NCBI RefSeq assembly: GCF_001042655.1
Contig: NZ_AP012332.1
Span: forward strand, 930,001-994,000
Direction of reading: 5' to 3'
From: Gardnerella vaginalis ATCC 14018 = JCM 11026
GTDB taxonomy: Bacteria > Actinomycetota > Actinomycetes > Actinomycetales > Bifidobacteriaceae
Length of the DNA: 64,000 bases
Positions 1 through 9,946 of this stretch are shown here, piece after piece. Position numbers and translations under genes: made by a program. The notes under the pieces were generated by a model. It had not been told where the DNA came from, made no database searches, and saw nothing but the letters and a program-made list of their open reading frames with translations. Each line of letters opens with the position of its first letter. The stretch's first letter is position 1.

Positions 1-1
1 T

Positions 2-2239
2 GCAACGGGTGAAATTGCAGATGGCTTGATTATTGATTTAGATAAAGTCTCTAAAAAATATGAAGGTCTTGATGGCACAGAGCTTGCGATTTCTGAATCT
101 CAAGAGCGAATGGCTGTTGATGTTGCAGCAAGCGATGCCGACGAATTTTTGTCATACGCACGTCAGGAAAATTTGGAAGCACAAATTGTAGCCATAGTCA
201 CAGAAGAAGCACGAATGAAAATGACTTGGCGAGGAAAAACAATTGTGGATCTAAGCCGTGAATTCCTAGCTTCTAATGGAGCTCCAAAAGAGCAAAATAT
301 TCACGTTGAAAGTGGCGAAAACTATACTTCGAAATGGCAAGATATAAGTGGCGAATACGCTAATAAATCTTTTGACGAGCGCATGAAAAATCTTGTTTCC
401 AACATAAATATTTGCTCAAACAAAGGTCTTAGTGAAATGTTCGACTCCACTATTGGAGCTGCAACAGTTCTTATGCCTTTTGGAGGCAGACGTCAGCTTA
501 CTCCTGCACAAGCAATGGTTGCAAAATTGCCAGTTTTTGGAGAAACGAACACAGCTTCTGCAATGTCGTGGGGCTTTAACCCATATATTATGGAAAAGAA
601 TCAATTTACTGGAGCTTATTTAGCTGTTGTTGAGTCTTTGGCAAAGCTCACAGCCAGCGGTTTTACTATAGAAAATGCTTATTTAAGTTTGCAAGAATAT
701 TTTGGAAAGCCTCATAATGCTCCAGAACGTTGGGGAAAACCAATGGCAGCTATTCTCGGAGCTTTAAGCGCACAAATTGACTTTGGTGTAGGCGCTATTG
801 GCGGCAAGGATTCTATGAGCGGAAGCTTTGAAAATCTTGATGTTCCACCAACACTTATTTCTTTTGCTGTTTCTACAGGAGACGCGAGAAACGTTGTTTC
901 GCCAGAATTCAAAAAAGCCAATAGTAGAATTTTAAGAATATTGCCTAAATATAAGGAAGATGGAATCACGCCTAAATCTCAAAGCTTCTTAGAGGCGATT
1001 AGGATTGTGGAAAATCTTACCTCAAATAAGCATGCGCTTTCCGTTAGCACTCCTGGATTTGGTGCTAGTGCGGAAATCTTATTTAAGATGACTTTGGGAA
1101 ATCATATTGGGTTAAAGCTTAATAATGCGATTAGCAAGAATGATTTGTTTAAGCCAGAATATGGGTCGTTCTATGTGGAGCTTAAAGATGATTCTGAACT
1201 TACGTATGCAGATTCAGATCTTGTAAGCGTAGATGTAGTAGGCGAAACTTGTAATGAGTTCGAGTTTTGCGTAGAAAACGAGAAACTTAATTTAGCTAGT
1301 TTGCAAGAAGATTGGGAAAATACTTTAGAAGATATATTCCCGTATCGAGAGAAGGGAGACTCAGTTCCTGCTATAAACTCTAGTGAACTGAAGTATTCTC
1401 ATAACCACATGCGTTCTCATAGAAAAACTCCGATTAGTCACCCACGCGTAATCATTCCAGTTTTCCCTGGAAACAATTGCGAATACGACACTCAAGCAGC
1501 GTTTGAAAAAGCTGGAGCAGAATGCAAAACGCTTATAATCAATAATTTAAGCGCTGATGATATTGCTCAATCTGCAAAAGATCTTGTTGATGAGATTAAT
1601 AAAAGCCAAATTGTTATGATTCCAGGCGGATTCTCTGGAGGTGATGAACCAGACGGTTCAGCCAAGTTCATAGCATCTTTCTTTAGGAATCCTGCTGTTA
1701 GTGACGCTGTTCGCGATTTGCTCAATAATCGCGATGGCTTAATGCTTGGTATTTGCAATGGTTTCCAAGCTCTTATTAAACTAGGTCTTGTCCCGTTTGG
1801 AGATATTGTTCCAATGGATTCAGAATGCCCGACTTTAACGTTTAACACTATTGGAAGGCATCAAAGCAAGATTGTTAGAACTCGCGTTGCTTCTAATCTT
1901 TCTCCATGGCTTTCAAATTGCAAAGTTGGCGATGTTCATAGTGTTGCAATATCTCATGGAGAAGGTCGATTCGTAGCATTGCCAGAAGTTATGGATACTC
2001 TTATACAAAACGGCCAAATCGCAACACAATACGTTGACAGCAATGGCGTTCCAAGCATGAATCTTAAAGTGAATCCGAACGGTTCACTTATGGCTGTAGA
2101 AGGAATCACTAGCCCAGATGGCAGAGTGTTTGGAAAAATGGGACATTGCGAACGCAGCGGAAACGGTTTGTACGTGAATATTCCAGATTTTAGAACACAA
2201 AACATTTTTAGCGCTGGAGTCGAATATTTCACTGCATAA
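2..2239 (+). CDS. purL: Phosphoribosylformylglycinamidine synthase, long form (5' partial)
   Basis: Catalyses the ATP- and glutamine-dependent conversion of FGAR to FGAM, the fourth step of purine synthesis, in the cytoplasm. The frame is open to the left edge, so about the first 500 residues of the roughly 1200-residue long-form enzyme lie outside; the first start-like codon (TTG at 26) is internal. The visible 745 residues show the AIRS-like catalytic part with the motif GGKDSMSG near visible residue 270, then a C-terminal glutaminase domain from about residue 480. The glutaminase nucleophile sits in LGICNGFQ (Cys codon 1754-1756), and the His and Glu of the triad lie in GHCERSGNG near the end. 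A fused glutaminase means no separate purQ is needed. It is followed 66 bp downstream by purF and probably co-transcribed with it. Confidence 0.97.
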   Translation, partial: ATGEIADGLIIDLDKVSKKYEGLDGTELAISESQERMAVDVAASDADEFLSYARQENLEAQIVAIVTEEARMKMTWRGKTIVDLSREFLASNGAPKEQNIHVESGENYTSKWQDISGEYANKSFDERMKNLVSNINICSNKGLSEMFDSTIGAATVLMPFGGRRQLTPAQAMVAKLPVFGETNTASAMSWGFNPYIMEKNQFTGAYLAVVESLAKLTASGFTIENAYLSLQEYFGKPHNAPERWGKPMAAILGALSAQIDFGVGAIGGKDSMSGSFENLDVPPTLISFAVSTGDARNVVSPEFKKANSRILRILPKYKEDGITPKSQSFLEAIRIVENLTSNKHALSVSTPGFGASAEILFKMTLGNHIGLKLNNAISKNDLFKPEYGSFYVELKDDSELTYADSDLVSVDVVGETCNEFEFCVENEKLNLASLQEDWENTLEDIFPYREKGDSVPAINSSELKYSHNHMRSHRKTPISHPRVIIPVFPGNNCEYDTQAAFEKAGAECKTLIINNLSADDIAQSAKDLVDEINKSQIVMIPGGFSGGDEPDGSAKFIASFFRNPAVSDAVRDLLNNRDGLMLGICNGFQALIKLGLVPFGDIVPMDSECPTLTFNTIGRHQSKIVRTRVASNLSPWLSNCKVGDVHSVAISHGEGRFVALPEVMDTLIQNGQIATQYVDSNGVPSMNLKVNPNGSLMAVEGITSPDGRVFGKMGHCERSGNGLYVNIPDFRTQNIFSAGVEYFTA

Positions 2240-2305
2240 TGTGATTTTTGTAGCAAGTTTATAGGAAAATCTTGATTAAGAATCTAAAACAACAGGGGGT
2301 GTTTG

Positions 2306-3793
2306 ATGTCTGCAGAGCTCGAAGACATTCATGAAGAGTGTGGCGTTTTTGGCGTTTGGGGTCATTCAGATGCTGCTAGATTAACATATTTTGGATTACA
2401 TGCACTGCAACACCGAGGTCAAGAAGGCGCTGGAATCGTATCAAACGATAATGGTCATCTTAAAGGTTACAGAAACCTAGGTCTTTTAACTCAGGTTTTT
2501 GCAAACGAAGACATTATGAAGAAACTTACTGGAAACAGCGCAATTGGGCACGTTCGTTATGCTACTGCTGGTTCGGGAAGTGTTGAAAACATTCAGCCTT
2601 TTCTTTTTTGTTTCCATGATGGAGATGTTGCTTTAGGACATAATGGCAATCTTACTAATTGCACAACTCTTAGGAATAAACTTGAAGATGAGGGAGCAAT
2701 CTTCCACTCGAATTCGGATACTGAAGTGTTAATGCATCTTATTAGAAGATCAAATAAAACTTCTTTTATGGATAAGCTTAAAGATGCTTTGCAAATAGTT
2801 CATGGTGGTTTTGCCTATTTGCTTCTAACTGAAAAGGAGCTTATTGGCGTAACAGACCCGAATGGTTTTAGACCTCTTTCTTTAGGAAGAATGAGCAATG
2901 GAGCTTATGTACTCGCATCCGAAACTTGCGCATTAGATATTGTTAGAGCAGAGTTTATTCGCGATATTGAGCCTGGCGAAATAATTGTTATTAATGACGA
3001 TGGCTACACTATTGAGCAATATACAAAGCACGTACAACATGCAGTATGCTCAATGGAATTTATTTATTTCGCTCGCCCAGATTCTAATATTTACGGTATT
3101 AATGTTCATTCTGTGCGAAAGCGTATGGGTGCGCGTTTGGCTAAAGAATCTCCTGTTGACGCAGACATGGTTATTGGAGTACCTAATTCTTCACTTTCTG
3201 CTGCTGCAGGATACGCTGAAACAAGCGGAATTCCAAATGAAATGGGATTGATTAAAAACCAGTATGTTGCACGCACTTTTATTCAACCAACACAAGAATT
3301 ACGCGAGCAAGGCGTTCGTATGAAACTTTCTGCTGTTCGTGGCGTAGTTGCAGGAAAACGCGTTATCGTTATTGACGATTCAATTGTTCGCGGAACTACC
3401 TCTAAGCGCATTGTGCAATTGCTACGAGAAGCTGGAGCTAAAGAGGTACATATGCGTATTTCTTCTCCTCCTCTTAAATATCCTTGCTTCTACGGTATTG
3501 ATATTCAAACCACAAAGGAACTTATTGCAGCAAAACATTCAGTCGAAGAAATACGCGAGTATATTGATGCTGATTCCTTAGCATTTTTGTCTTTAGATGG
3601 ATTAGTAGAGTCGATTGGATTAAAAAAGCCAGCGCCTTATGGCGGTTTGTGTGTTGCTTACTTTAATGGCGACTACCCTACTGCACTAGACGATTACGGC
3701 GAAGAATTCTTGGCTTCACTTACTCCTGAAGAACGCGAACATTTGCAAGAAGTGAGAAAGCACAGCAAATATTCACACGAAAATCTTATATAA
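2306..3793 (+). CDS. purF: Amidophosphoribosyltransferase (glutamine PRPP amidotransferase)
   Basis: Makes phosphoribosylamine from PRPP and glutamine, the committed step of purine synthesis. I take the ATG at 2306 over the TTG at 2303 because the AGGGGG ribosome binding site at about 2294-2299 is then well spaced. An 11-residue propeptide precedes the catalytic Cys12 (HEECGVFG), as in the Bacillus subtilis type, so autocatalytic removal is expected. The PRPP loop [16 protein letters not shown] is near residues 352-368. B. subtilis PurF carries a structural 4Fe-4S cluster on four cysteines. Three equivalents are visible here (in AVCSMEF, YPCFYG and GGLCVAYF), but the fourth, expected three residues after the last, is Tyr. 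Length of 495 residues is normal for the family. Third purine gene of the operon if purL is counted as following upstream purine genes. Confidence 0.96.
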   Translation: MSAELEDIHEECGVFGVWGHSDAARLTYFGLHALQHRGQEGAGIVSNDNGHLKGYRNLGLLTQVFANEDIMKKLTGNSAIGHVRYATAGSGSVENIQPFLFCFHDGDVALGHNGNLTNCTTLRNKLEDEGAIFHSNSDTEVLMHLIRRSNKTSFMDKLKDALQIVHGGFAYLLLTEKELIGVTDPNGFRPLSLGRMSNGAYVLASETCALDIVRAEFIRDIEPGEIIVINDDGYTIEQYTKHVQHAVCSMEFIYFARPDSNIYGINVHSVRKRMGARLAKESPVDADMVIGVPNSSLSAAAGYAETSGIPNEMGLIKNQYVARTFIQPTQELREQGVRMKLSAVRGVVAGKRVIVIDDSIVRGTTSKRIVQLLREAGAKEVHMRISSPPLKYPCFYGIDIQTTKELIAAKHSVEEIREYIDADSLAFLSLDGLVESIGLKKPAPYGGLCVAYFNGDYPTALDDYGEEFLASLTPEEREHLQEVRKHSKYSHENLI

Positions 3794-3873
3794 CTTAATA
3801 TTTTAATTGTTTACCGCAATTTATAAATAAAATTTAAGAAAATACTTATAACATAGTTATGAAAGGAATCAAT

Positions 3874-4908
3874 ATGCCACACGCATATGAAGAGGCTGGC
3901 GTAAGCGTAGAAGCAGGATACGAAGTAGTACGTCGTATTAAATCGCATGTGAATCGCACGAAACGCCCAGGCGTTGTAGGTGGCATCGGCGGATTTGGCG
4001 GCTTATTTGATTTGGCATCTCTTGGTTACAAAGAGCCAGTGCTGATTTCTGGTACGGATGGCGTTGGAACCAAGCTTGTGATTGCAAAAATGATGAATAA
4101 GCATAACACTATTGGCATTGATTGCGTTGCAATGTGCGTAAACGATATTGCAGCTCAAGGTGCCGAGCCTCTTTTCTTCCTCGATTACATTGCGTGTGGG
4201 AAAAACAATCCTGAAATACTTGAGCAGGTAGTTTCAGGCGTTGCAGATGGTTGCGTGCAATCAGAAGCAGGTTTAATTGGCGGCGAAACTGCTGAAATGC
4301 CTGGAATGTATGACGAAGACGAGTACGATCTTGCAGGTTTTGCAGTAGGCGTTGCAGAACGTTCGAATATTGTTGACGGCTCTGCTATTTGCGAAGGCGA
4401 CGTGCTTATAGGACTTCCTTCTTCAGGAGTTCATTCAAATGGATTCTCTCTTGTTCGCAAAGCTTTGTTTGAAGAAGCAGGTTTTAGCGTTGACACCAAG
4501 TTAGATGAGCTTGGCGGCAAAACGCTTGGCGAAGTTCTTCTTGAACCTACTCGAATCTACGTAAAAGCTTTGAAGCCACTTTTTGCTGAGCATCTTATTA
4601 AGGGAGTTGCTCATATTACAGGCGGCGGATTTATTGAAAATGTTCCTCGCATGTATGCGGATGATTTGGCTGCAAAAATTGATACCACTAGCTGGAGCGT
4701 TCCACCTATTTTTGGCGTTATTGAAAAAGCTGGAGAAGTTACTCACGCTGAAATGTTCAACGTTTTTAATATGGGAATTGGCATGGTTTTGTCAGTTGAT
4801 GAAAGCAAAGCAAACGAGGCAATGCGTATACTAAACGAGCATGACGAAACCGCTTATATTATTGGCAAAATGGCTAAGCGCGAAAACGCTGCAGTTGAGT
4901 TGTTGTAA
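3874..4908 (+). CDS. purM: Phosphoribosylformylglycinamidine cyclo-ligase (AIR synthetase)
   Basis: Closes the imidazole ring, converting FGAM to AIR with ATP. The reading frame is open from an ATG at 3859, but the start at 3874 ([10 protein letters not shown]) is preferred because GAAAGGA at about 3861-3867 then sits six bases ahead, while nothing like a ribosome binding site precedes 3859. The 344-residue protein has the usual AIRS N-terminal motif region [12 protein letters not shown], the ATP-binding motif [10 protein letters not shown] near residue 57, and the glycine-rich [13 protein letters not shown] near residue 250. Length is normal. It lies 80 bp after purF and 57 bp before purD, on the same strand, so it is probably part of a purL-F-M-D transcript. 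Confidence 0.96.
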   Translation: MPHAYEEAGVSVEAGYEVVRRIKSHVNRTKRPGVVGGIGGFGGLFDLASLGYKEPVLISGTDGVGTKLVIAKMMNKHNTIGIDCVAMCVNDIAAQGAEPLFFLDYIACGKNNPEILEQVVSGVADGCVQSEAGLIGGETAEMPGMYDEDEYDLAGFAVGVAERSNIVDGSAICEGDVLIGLPSSGVHSNGFSLVRKALFEEAGFSVDTKLDELGGKTLGEVLLEPTRIYVKALKPLFAEHLIKGVAHITGGGFIENVPRMYADDLAAKIDTTSWSVPPIFGVIEKAGEVTHAEMFNVFNMGIGMVLSVDESKANEAMRILNEHDETAYIIGKMAKRENAAVELL

Positions 4909-4965
4909 ACCGCAAAAAACGCAAAACAGTAGACAGCAAAATCTTAAAGCAATAAAGGATTAAAA

Positions 4966-6240
4966 ATGAAAGTTTTAGTAGTTGGTTCTGGCGCTCGCGA
5001 ACACGCTATTGCACACGCGTTACTTAAAGGAGAAAGCGTTGAAGAAGTAACTGTTGCTCCTGGAAATCCTGGTATTGCAGCAGATGGAATTCAAACTGTA
5101 AACATAAGTCAATCAGATCATGACGCTCTTATTAAGTTCGTTAAAGACAATAACTACGATTTTGCGTTCATTGGTCCTGAAGTTCCGCTTATGAATGGCA
5201 TTGTTGACGATTTTGAAGCGCATGGAATTGCCGCTTTTGGTCCAAACAAAGCCGCAGCTCAAATTGAAGGCTCTAAAGATTTCGCAAAAAAGCTTATGGC
5301 TCGTCACAACGTTCCAACTGCCTCCTACAAAACATTTGACGCTTTGGAGCCTGCACGCGCATACGTTCTTGAGCATGGTGCTCCAATTGTTATTAAAGCG
5401 GACGGTTTGGCTGCTGGAAAAGGCGTTACTGTTGCTATGGATGAGCAAACAGCAGTTGATGCTTTGGAAGATATTTTCGTCGATCATCGTTTTGGTCAAG
5501 CTGGAGCAAAAGTTGTTATTGAAGAATTTTTGCAAGGTCAAGAGTTTTCACTTATGAGTTTCGTAAGCGGAACTGATTTTTGGGTTATGCCAATTTCTCA
5601 AGACCACAAACGCGCTAACGACGGCGACACTGGTCCAAATACTGGCGGCATGGGAGCTTATAGTCCTGTTCCACAAATTAGCGACGAAACAGTTCAGCGT
5701 GCTATTGACGAGATTGTGCGCCCAACTGTTGAAGGACTAGCTAAAGAGGGCACGCCTTTTACCGGTGTACTTTATGCTGGATTAATTGATACAGCTTCAG
5801 GGCCTAAAGTTATTGAGTTTAATGCTCGTTTTGGAGACCCAGAAACCGAAGTTGTTCTTCCAAGACTTACTAGCGACTTTGGTGAAGCTATTTTTAACAT
5901 TTTGCATGGCAAAGAACCAACATTTACTTGGATTAAAAATGGCGTAACTCTTGGAGTTGTATTAGCAAGCGAAGGCTACCCTGGCACTTTAGTTACTGGA
6001 ACTCCTATTCCTCAAATTCCTGTTGACGAAAATCAAGGTCAGCACGTGTATTATGCAGGAGTAAAAAGCGATGAAGAAAGCGGCAAACTTCTTACTTCTT
6101 CAGGTAGAGTAGCTCTTGTGCAAGTACATGGAGACGACGTAAAAGACGCTCAAAACAACGTCTACAGCATATTAGATAAGCTTAATCTTCCTCACATGTT
6201 CTTTAGGCATGACATTGCGTCAAAAGCACTAGACTTGTAG
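4966..6240 (+). CDS. purD: Phosphoribosylamine-glycine ligase (GAR synthetase)
   Basis: Joins glycine to phosphoribosylamine using ATP. The 424-residue protein begins MKVLVVGSGAREHAIAHAL, the N-terminal phosphate-binding fold of the family. It has the ATP-grasp motifs VIKADGLAAGKGV (about residues 142-154) and GMGAYSPVP (about 228-236), and the metal-binding FNARFGDPETE near residue 290. AAAGGAT lies a few bases before the ATG. Last gene of the forward purine operon: a strong inverted repeat follows 20 bases after the stop, and the next gene is on the opposite strand. Confidence 0.97.
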   Translation: MKVLVVGSGAREHAIAHALLKGESVEEVTVAPGNPGIAADGIQTVNISQSDHDALIKFVKDNNYDFAFIGPEVPLMNGIVDDFEAHGIAAFGPNKAAAQIEGSKDFAKKLMARHNVPTASYKTFDALEPARAYVLEHGAPIVIKADGLAAGKGVTVAMDEQTAVDALEDIFVDHRFGQAGAKVVIEEFLQGQEFSLMSFVSGTDFWVMPISQDHKRANDGDTGPNTGGMGAYSPVPQISDETVQRAIDEIVRPTVEGLAKEGTPFTGVLYAGLIDTASGPKVIEFNARFGDPETEVVLPRLTSDFGEAIFNILHGKEPTFTWIKNGVTLGVVLASEGYPGTLVTGTPIPQIPVDENQGQHVYYAGVKSDEESGKLLTSSGRVALVQVHGDDVKDAQNNVYSILDKLNLPHMFFRHDIASKALDL

Positions 6241-6259
6241 AGGATTAGCCGACTATCTG

Positions 6260-6300
6260 ATTATCTTAAAAACCAAGAAAGTTTGTATTTTTAAGATAAT
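6260..6300. terminator. Bidirectional terminator between purD and the LtaS-type gene
   Basis: Perfect 13-bp inverted repeat, ATTATCTTAAAAA at 6260-6272 and its complement at 6288-6300, with a 15-base loop and runs of A/T on both sides. It lies between convergent genes and the stop codon of the minus-strand gene (6266-6268) is inside the left arm. The stem has few G/C pairs, so termination strength is uncertain. Confidence 0.7.
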
Positions 6301-8299
6301 GTTTCCCAGCTGTAATGTCGTACTGAATCAAGCGGTAATCATGCAATAATTGCTTAGTTTCTTTATTCATATTATTAGCAATCATTGGCTTACCATGATT
6401 ATCCAGATAGATGGATTGTCCTTCTGGAATCCTATCCCAACCTTGAATCTTATTGACTACAGGAGGCTCCATAGCACTAACCTTATCGTGTAATCTAGTA
6501 AGGAAAGCTATATAGGGCGAAACCTTTGAATTAGTATGAGATGCTACTTGAGATATGAAGAAGTTTGGAGACGAATAAGTATTTTTATGAATATTTTTAA
6601 TCTTATTTGTCTCAATAGCTTTTCTATTTGACCAAATAAAGTAGTCAGTTAAATGCAGATCTAGAGAATTATTTTGATCTGCACTAGCCGTACTGTATAC
6701 GCCAGGAAGATGATCGCCGTAAAACACAACAGTAACAGGCTTGTCAATTGAATCAAGATTCTCTAAGAACTTTTGCGTAGCATGATCCGTGTAATTAACA
6801 CCCTTAGCATATGTTTCAATTGATGATGTTTCCGATTGTCCTAAATTAGGTGAACCATCTTTTGCTTTTGCAACAAAATCATTATTCTTATACCAATTTC
6901 TATAAGGCATATGATTTTGCATTGTGACTACTTGCACAAACTGCGGCTTTTTACTAGCAGAAATTGACTCAAATGCGCTATCGTAAGCTGAAGAATCTGA
7001 AACATAAGGAGATTTATCCAACATTTTTTTATGAGAAATAATATTAGGACCTTCAAGAGCATAAAACTTACTAAAACCGAACTTCTTGTAGTTTATTGAT
7101 CTAGAATACATGCTTGGCTCATATGGATGAAAAGCTACAGAATTTCCTTCACTACCCCAATATCTGTTGATTGTAGGAGTCCAAGAAGAATTTGGAACAA
7201 GCTGCTGATACGGGCTTGTAAGAGATGAATTGAAGTTCACCATGCTCAATCCCGTAAGAGACATATATTCGAGATTCGCTGTTCCCCCACCATAACCAGA
7301 AGAAAGCATTAAACCACTATCTGTTTTCTCTTTCAAAGAGCTTATAAATGGCATTGGATTCTTATTCAGTTGCAATCCTGGAACCCTCATTGGGTTTGAG
7401 AAAGATTCCGAAAGTACATAAACCACAGTATTGTCTGAAATTTTGCTTTTGCGAGAAACATTGATTTTCTTAGCTTCAGTATCATATTTTTTTAGAAGAG
7501 CTTTCATAGTGGATTCATTGTAATCCGCTGGTTTATCCATAACTTTTGGATTCACTTGTCTTAAGAAAGCAACTAAAGCACCGTTTCTTTGCGAATCATA
7601 AACAGAATCCCACATCGCAGGAGCATCGCCCATAAACTTAGCAAAACCGTTAGCACTAGAACCAACTGTTCCAACCCCAGAAACATACCATCCAAGACCC
7701 AAAAAACACACTAAGCATGTAACAACTCTAATTACAATAGAAATGCGAAAATCCTTAGTAAACACGATTTTTCCGCGATTTACATCTACAAAATGCATAA
7801 AAATAGCAGCAATAACAGCTACAAGTACAGCAATTATGGAGCAGACAATCACGGCTATAGCATTATCCGGCAGAAAAGATGCGATATTCCCCGTATTACT
7901 CTTTAAAAAGTTCAAGTCCGCTGGAAGAATTGTCTCGTATCTAACATTAACCTTCATATACTCGATTACAGAAATTATTACAGATAATGTAATCAGAATA
8001 AGTGTAGTAATCCAAAAACGATTTATTACCATCAACAGAATTCCGTAAATTAGAGCAACTATAAGCAGATTCAAAACGAATACAAAATTTAAGCTAATCC
8101 ACATTTTTGAAATTATGTTCCATGCGCTTGCCGAAAGCGAGGAAGTCATTTCCACTCGTCCAGACCTTTGAACAGAAAGCTGCACAATCATAACCATTAT
8201 TGCATCAAATACAACGAACAGAACCGCATACAGCCATCGCGGAATCGCAAGCTTAAAACGTTTAAAAATAGTAAGAAAATTGCTTAATGGCAATTTCAC
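6266..8299 (-). CDS. LtaS-type membrane phosphoglycerol transferase (sulfatase family)
   Basis: The 677-residue protein has about five N-terminal membrane segments (residues 20-215) followed by a large extracytoplasmic alkaline phosphatase/sulfatase-fold domain. That is the architecture of lipoteichoic acid synthase and related phosphoglycerol transferases, which move glycerol phosphate from phosphatidylglycerol to a glycolipid or polysaccharide outside the membrane. Key features are VVYVLSESFSNP at the domain start, the likely nucleophile Thr340 in GGGTANLEY, and the metal-binding FYGDHLPG near residue 529. Which polymer it builds cannot be read from sequence; actinobacteria use relatives for lipoglycan or teichoic-type decoration. 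It faces the esterase/MprF operon divergently, so the region may be a small envelope-charge cluster. Sulfatase activity proper is unlikely because there is no Cys/Ser maturation motif. Confidence 0.85.
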   Translation of the reverse strand: MKLPLSNFLTIFKRFKLAIPRWLYAVLFVVFDAIMVMIVQLSVQRSGRVEMTSSLSASAWNIISKMWISLNFVFVLNLLIVALIYGILLMVINRFWITTLILITLSVIISVIEYMKVNVRYETILPADLNFLKSNTGNIASFLPDNAIAVIVCSIIAVLVAVIAAIFMHFVDVNRGKIVFTKDFRISIVIRVVTCLVCFLGLGWYVSGVGTVGSSANGFAKFMGDAPAMWDSVYDSQRNGALVAFLRQVNPKVMDKPADYNESTMKALLKKYDTEAKKINVSRKSKISDNTVVYVLSESFSNPMRVPGLQLNKNPMPFISSLKEKTDSGLMLSSGYGGGTANLEYMSLTGLSMVNFNSSLTSPYQQLVPNSSWTPTINRYWGSEGNSVAFHPYEPSMYSRSINYKKFGFSKFYALEGPNIISHKKMLDKSPYVSDSSAYDSAFESISASKKPQFVQVVTMQNHMPYRNWYKNNDFVAKAKDGSPNLGQSETSSIETYAKGVNYTDHATQKFLENLDSIDKPVTVVFYGDHLPGVYSTASADQNNSLDLHLTDYFIWSNRKAIETNKIKNIHKNTYSSPNFFISQVASHTNSKVSPYIAFLTRLHDKVSAMEPPVVNKIQGWDRIPEGQSIYLDNHGKPMIANNMNKETKQLLHDYRLIQYDITAGKHYLKNTNFLGF

Positions 8300-8423
8300 A
8301 CCCTTCTAATTACATGACTAATACATAACTCATTTACGCATCTATGTTACAAATACATTTTAATTATCGCCATCGTCATAAATAAACATAACTTGTAGTA
8401 AACAATTGTGTATATTCATACTT

Positions 8424-8452
8424 TTGACGTATTGTAATAAACTCTGTATCTT
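8424..8452 (+). promoter_or_regulatory. Candidate sigma-70-type promoter for the esterase/mprF operon
   Basis: TTGACG at 8424-8429 and TATCTT at 8447-8452, separated by 17 bp, lie about 115 bp ahead of the esterase start in the divergent gap after the LtaS-type gene. Assigned by consensus only. Confidence 0.45.
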
Positions 8453-8566
8453 TTATCATTATAATTGATGACATAATATAGAAAATTTTAAGGATTACGA
8501 ATTATATTATCAACGGCTATATTTTTTGACAGCTCTAATCTAGTGAGGTTTTAAGGAACAGTAAAA

Positions 8567-9943
8567 ATGAAGTTTATTGCCACAATTAACCTAATGCACG
8601 GCATACTACCTATAAGTATATTCGCAATATCTGGATTATGCTTAGCTGTCCTTTTAATAACAAAATCTAAAAAAATAAAGTATTTTCCATCTCTTTTAAC
8701 ACAATTAGGTTCTGCATCATTATTCGCAATTATATTTGGATTTATAACTTGGCTTATTTCAGACGTTTTTCTTGTATTCGGAGTAAGCCTAGGATGGCTC
8801 GTGATTTTTTCTATTGCAGGAGGATTTGCAGCCGTAGGATTTGCTTTAAGCGCTGCGATAATATCTAAAGGATATAGAAGAGCTTTCGCAATATTTTCAA
8901 TTATTCTGTTTATTTTAGCCACAATGATTCGCGTAAATATGATTTATGGCGAATACACAACTATTGGATCAGTATTTGGATTAGGTAATTATCCAAAGCT
9001 TGAAGAGCATAATAAACATAATGGGGTTATGGAAATCGCTGATTGGAATTCACTCGCAGCACAAAACAAGCTCCCAAAAATACCATCCAAAGGAATAAGT
9101 AGATCCGTTAAAATTCCCGCAACAACATCTAACTTCCGTGCCCGCACCGCAAACGTCTACTTACCACCAGCAGCTTTAACAAAATACGCTCCAAAACTGC
9201 CTGTAATGGTTCTTCTTTCTGGTCAACCAGGAAGCCCTAATAGGCTATTTGCTGCGAGCGAAATTGTAAACACCTTAGACGCTTATGCTAAGGATCATAA
9301 TGGTTTAGCTCCGATTGTTGTGTCACCAGATCAAAACGGTACTGCAACACACAATTCTCTTTGCGCGGATACAAAGGTTTATGGAAAAGCACAAACTTAT
9401 TTGACAAAAGATGTTGTTAATTGGATTCATAAAAATCTACCAGCCAGCAACAATCCAGCACTTTGGCTAATGGGAGGATTTTCTCAAGGAGGAACTTGCG
9501 CAACTCAGATTGTGCCAGCTTATCCTAAACTATTTGGAAACATGTATTCTGCAGGCGGAGAACTAGAGCCAACATACAAGAATCGCGATGAAACAATAAA
9601 ACGTTATTTTGATGGAGATCGCAAAAAATACGAAAAGCATATTCCAGCAAACATAATGAGAAAAAATGCTCCTTTAAAACAAAATTATTACTCTATAGCT
9701 GGAGCTTGGGATCCTAAATCGCAAGTAAATCAGTCTAATATTGCTATAGCGGCTCATAAGTCTGGAATAAGCGTTATAACCATGATTTCTAAAGGATCTG
9801 GACACGATTGGCATACCGTTCAAAATGGGTTAAAAGTTGTAATCGACCATCTTTGTAAAGATTCTGGAATAACAAGCAATTATCCAGATTTAAACTCTTA
9901 TAATAATATTCAAGTGGTTATCAATCAGAAGGTGAGGCGATAA
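8567..9943 (+). CDS. Membrane-anchored alpha/beta-hydrolase (esterase family), possible aminoacyl-phosphatidylglycerol hydrolase
   Basis: The 458-residue protein has four N-terminal membrane segments (about residues 8-30, 42-66, 70-95, 103-125) and then a soluble alpha/beta-hydrolase domain. Its nucleophile elbow is GGFSQGG with Ser306, and a late His in GSGHDWHT completes a plausible triad. TAAGGAACAG precedes the ATG. The stop is only three bases from the start of the MprF-like gene, so the two are almost certainly co-transcribed and probably coupled. In Enterococcus faecium and Corynebacterium, esterase-family hydrolases encoded beside aminoacyl-PG synthases (AhyD type) remove the amino acid from the lipid; that role fits here but is inferred from context. 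An alternative is a mycolyltransferase-like or general esterase. Confidence 0.75.
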   Translation: MKFIATINLMHGILPISIFAISGLCLAVLLITKSKKIKYFPSLLTQLGSASLFAIIFGFITWLISDVFLVFGVSLGWLVIFSIAGGFAAVGFALSAAIISKGYRRAFAIFSIILFILATMIRVNMIYGEYTTIGSVFGLGNYPKLEEHNKHNGVMEIADWNSLAAQNKLPKIPSKGISRSVKIPATTSNFRARTANVYLPPAALTKYAPKLPVMVLLSGQPGSPNRLFAASEIVNTLDAYAKDHNGLAPIVVSPDQNGTATHNSLCADTKVYGKAQTYLTKDVVNWIHKNLPASNNPALWLMGGFSQGGTCATQIVPAYPKLFGNMYSAGGELEPTYKNRDETIKRYFDGDRKKYEKHIPANIMRKNAPLKQNYYSIAGAWDPKSQVNQSNIAIAAHKSGISVITMISKGSGHDWHTVQNGLKVVIDHLCKDSGITSNYPDLNSYNNIQVVINQKVRR

Positions 9944-9946
9944 ATC

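Noticed and set aside
26..28. TTG at 26 as start of a 737-residue purL
   Set aside because: The frame is open to the left edge and the upstream codons read as PurL sequence; the gene is simply cut by the window.
5113..5541. 142-residue open frame opposite purD
   Set aside because: Inside a well-supported gene; Asn/Phe-rich composition is that of a complement of coding sequence.
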